From NCBI GenBank assembly GCA_046261635.1, contig JBHEOL010000217.1, positions 1 through 6,501 of the forward strand: 6,501 nucleotides of DNA, in the 5' to 3' direction. The stretch's first letter is position 1; every line of letters begins with the position of its first letter. The position numbers and the translations under genes were made by a program. The stretch comes from JBHEPS01 sp046261635. Its GTDB lineage: Bacteria; Acidobacteriota; Thermoanaerobaculia; Gp7-AA8. Below are positions 6,224 to 6,501 of this stretch, in pieces. The notes below the pieces were generated by a model. That model made no database searches and was not told the origin of the DNA. It saw only the letters and a program-made list of their open reading frames with translations.

Positions 6224-6501
6224 ATGAAGGTCCGCCGCTACACCATCAAACCGCCGGAGGCCCGGAGAAACTATCGCGTCCGCTACGAGGACGAGCTCAA
6301 CCCGCAGCAGCTCGAGGTCGTGATGGCCGGCGACGGGCCGATTCTGGTCATCGCCGGTGCCGGAAGCGGTAAGACGCGAACCCTCACCTACCGCGTCTCG
6401 CGCCTCATCGAGGACGGGGTCGAGCCGTCCGACATCCTCCTGCTGACGTTCACCAACAAGGCGGCGCGCGAGATGCTCGACCGGGTCGGCGACCTCGCGA
6501 C
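6224..6501 (+). CDS. UvrD/Rep/PcrA-type superfamily 1 DNA helicase, N-terminal part
   Basis: The first 92 codons of a gene run off the right edge. They show the SF1A helicase start: the Q-motif region ELNPQQLEVVMAGDGP (24-39), Walker A IAGAGSGKTRTL (43-54) for ATP binding, and motif Ia LLLTFTNKAAREM (72-84). Full-length members are 3'-5' helicases of about 650-750 aa acting in nucleotide excision and mismatch repair or in replication-fork restart. Which paralogue (UvrD, Rep or PcrA) this is cannot be told from the N-terminus. The 23 residues before the Q-motif are basic and include RRYTIKPPEARRNYRVRY, a short leader seen in some family members. The ATG has no Shine-Dalgarno; a weak -10-like CATAAA at 6206-6211 would again give a very short leader. 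The heptad inverted repeat ends only about 17 nt upstream. Confidence 0.9.
   Translation, partial: MKVRRYTIKPPEARRNYRVRYEDELNPQQLEVVMAGDGPILVIAGAGSGKTRTLTYRVSRLIEDGVEPSDILLLTFTNKAAREMLDRVGDLA

Overview
The window is GC-rich (roughly 60-65% by eye), tightly packed bacterial chromosome. It carries seven protein genes (six complete, one cut by the right edge) and several repeat or hairpin elements. No rRNA, tRNA, CRISPR array, transposase or integrase is visible. The gene content, the arrays of 7-bp repeats and the bifunctional glycosyltransferase/methyltransferase suggest a soil or environmental bacterium such as an Acidobacteriota member. That assignment is an inference with low certainty, because there is no marker gene to settle it.

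Layout: (1) 1-23, terminator-like hairpin; 27-530 (-), DUF4442 hotdog-fold protein. (2) 531-601, short divergent promoter region with a perfect 8-bp inverted repeat lying over a -10-like box. (3) 602-3877 (+), probable three-gene operon: a GT2 glycosyltransferase fused to a class I SAM methyltransferase, a mannose-1-phosphate guanylyltransferase (ATGA overlap), and an amidohydrolase-2 family hydrolase (10-bp gap). (4) 3878-4039, gap between convergent genes, filled by a G-rich 7-bp repeat and a long inverted repeat built of 7-bp units. (5) 4040-4771 (-), secreted SIMPL/DUF541 protein, with an approximately 150-bp leader region. (6) 4925-5986 (-), Rieske non-haem iron oxygenase alpha subunit, followed by a hairpin nearly identical to the one at 1-23. 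(7) 5987-6223, divergent gap holding a second, longer copy of the 7-bp-unit inverted repeat. (8) 6224-6501 (+), N-terminus of a UvrD/Rep/PcrA-type helicase.

The operon reads most simply as nucleotide-sugar supply plus use. The guanylyltransferase makes GDP-mannose, and the DPM1-like GT2 domain upstream is the kind of enzyme that moves a sugar such as mannose onto a polyprenyl phosphate or another acceptor. The attached methyltransferase may modify the product or a related substrate. The amidohydrolase does not fit that pathway in any obvious way. The SIMPL, Rieske and helicase genes look like independent transcription units.

The most notable signals are non-coding: two related heptad-repeat inverted repeats with a shared boundary motif and unrelated loops, a G-quadruplex-type repeat beside the first one, a recurring GCGGAGGA hairpin behind two genes, and a palindrome over the likely start of the operon transcript. 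No clearly new multi-gene system is evident.
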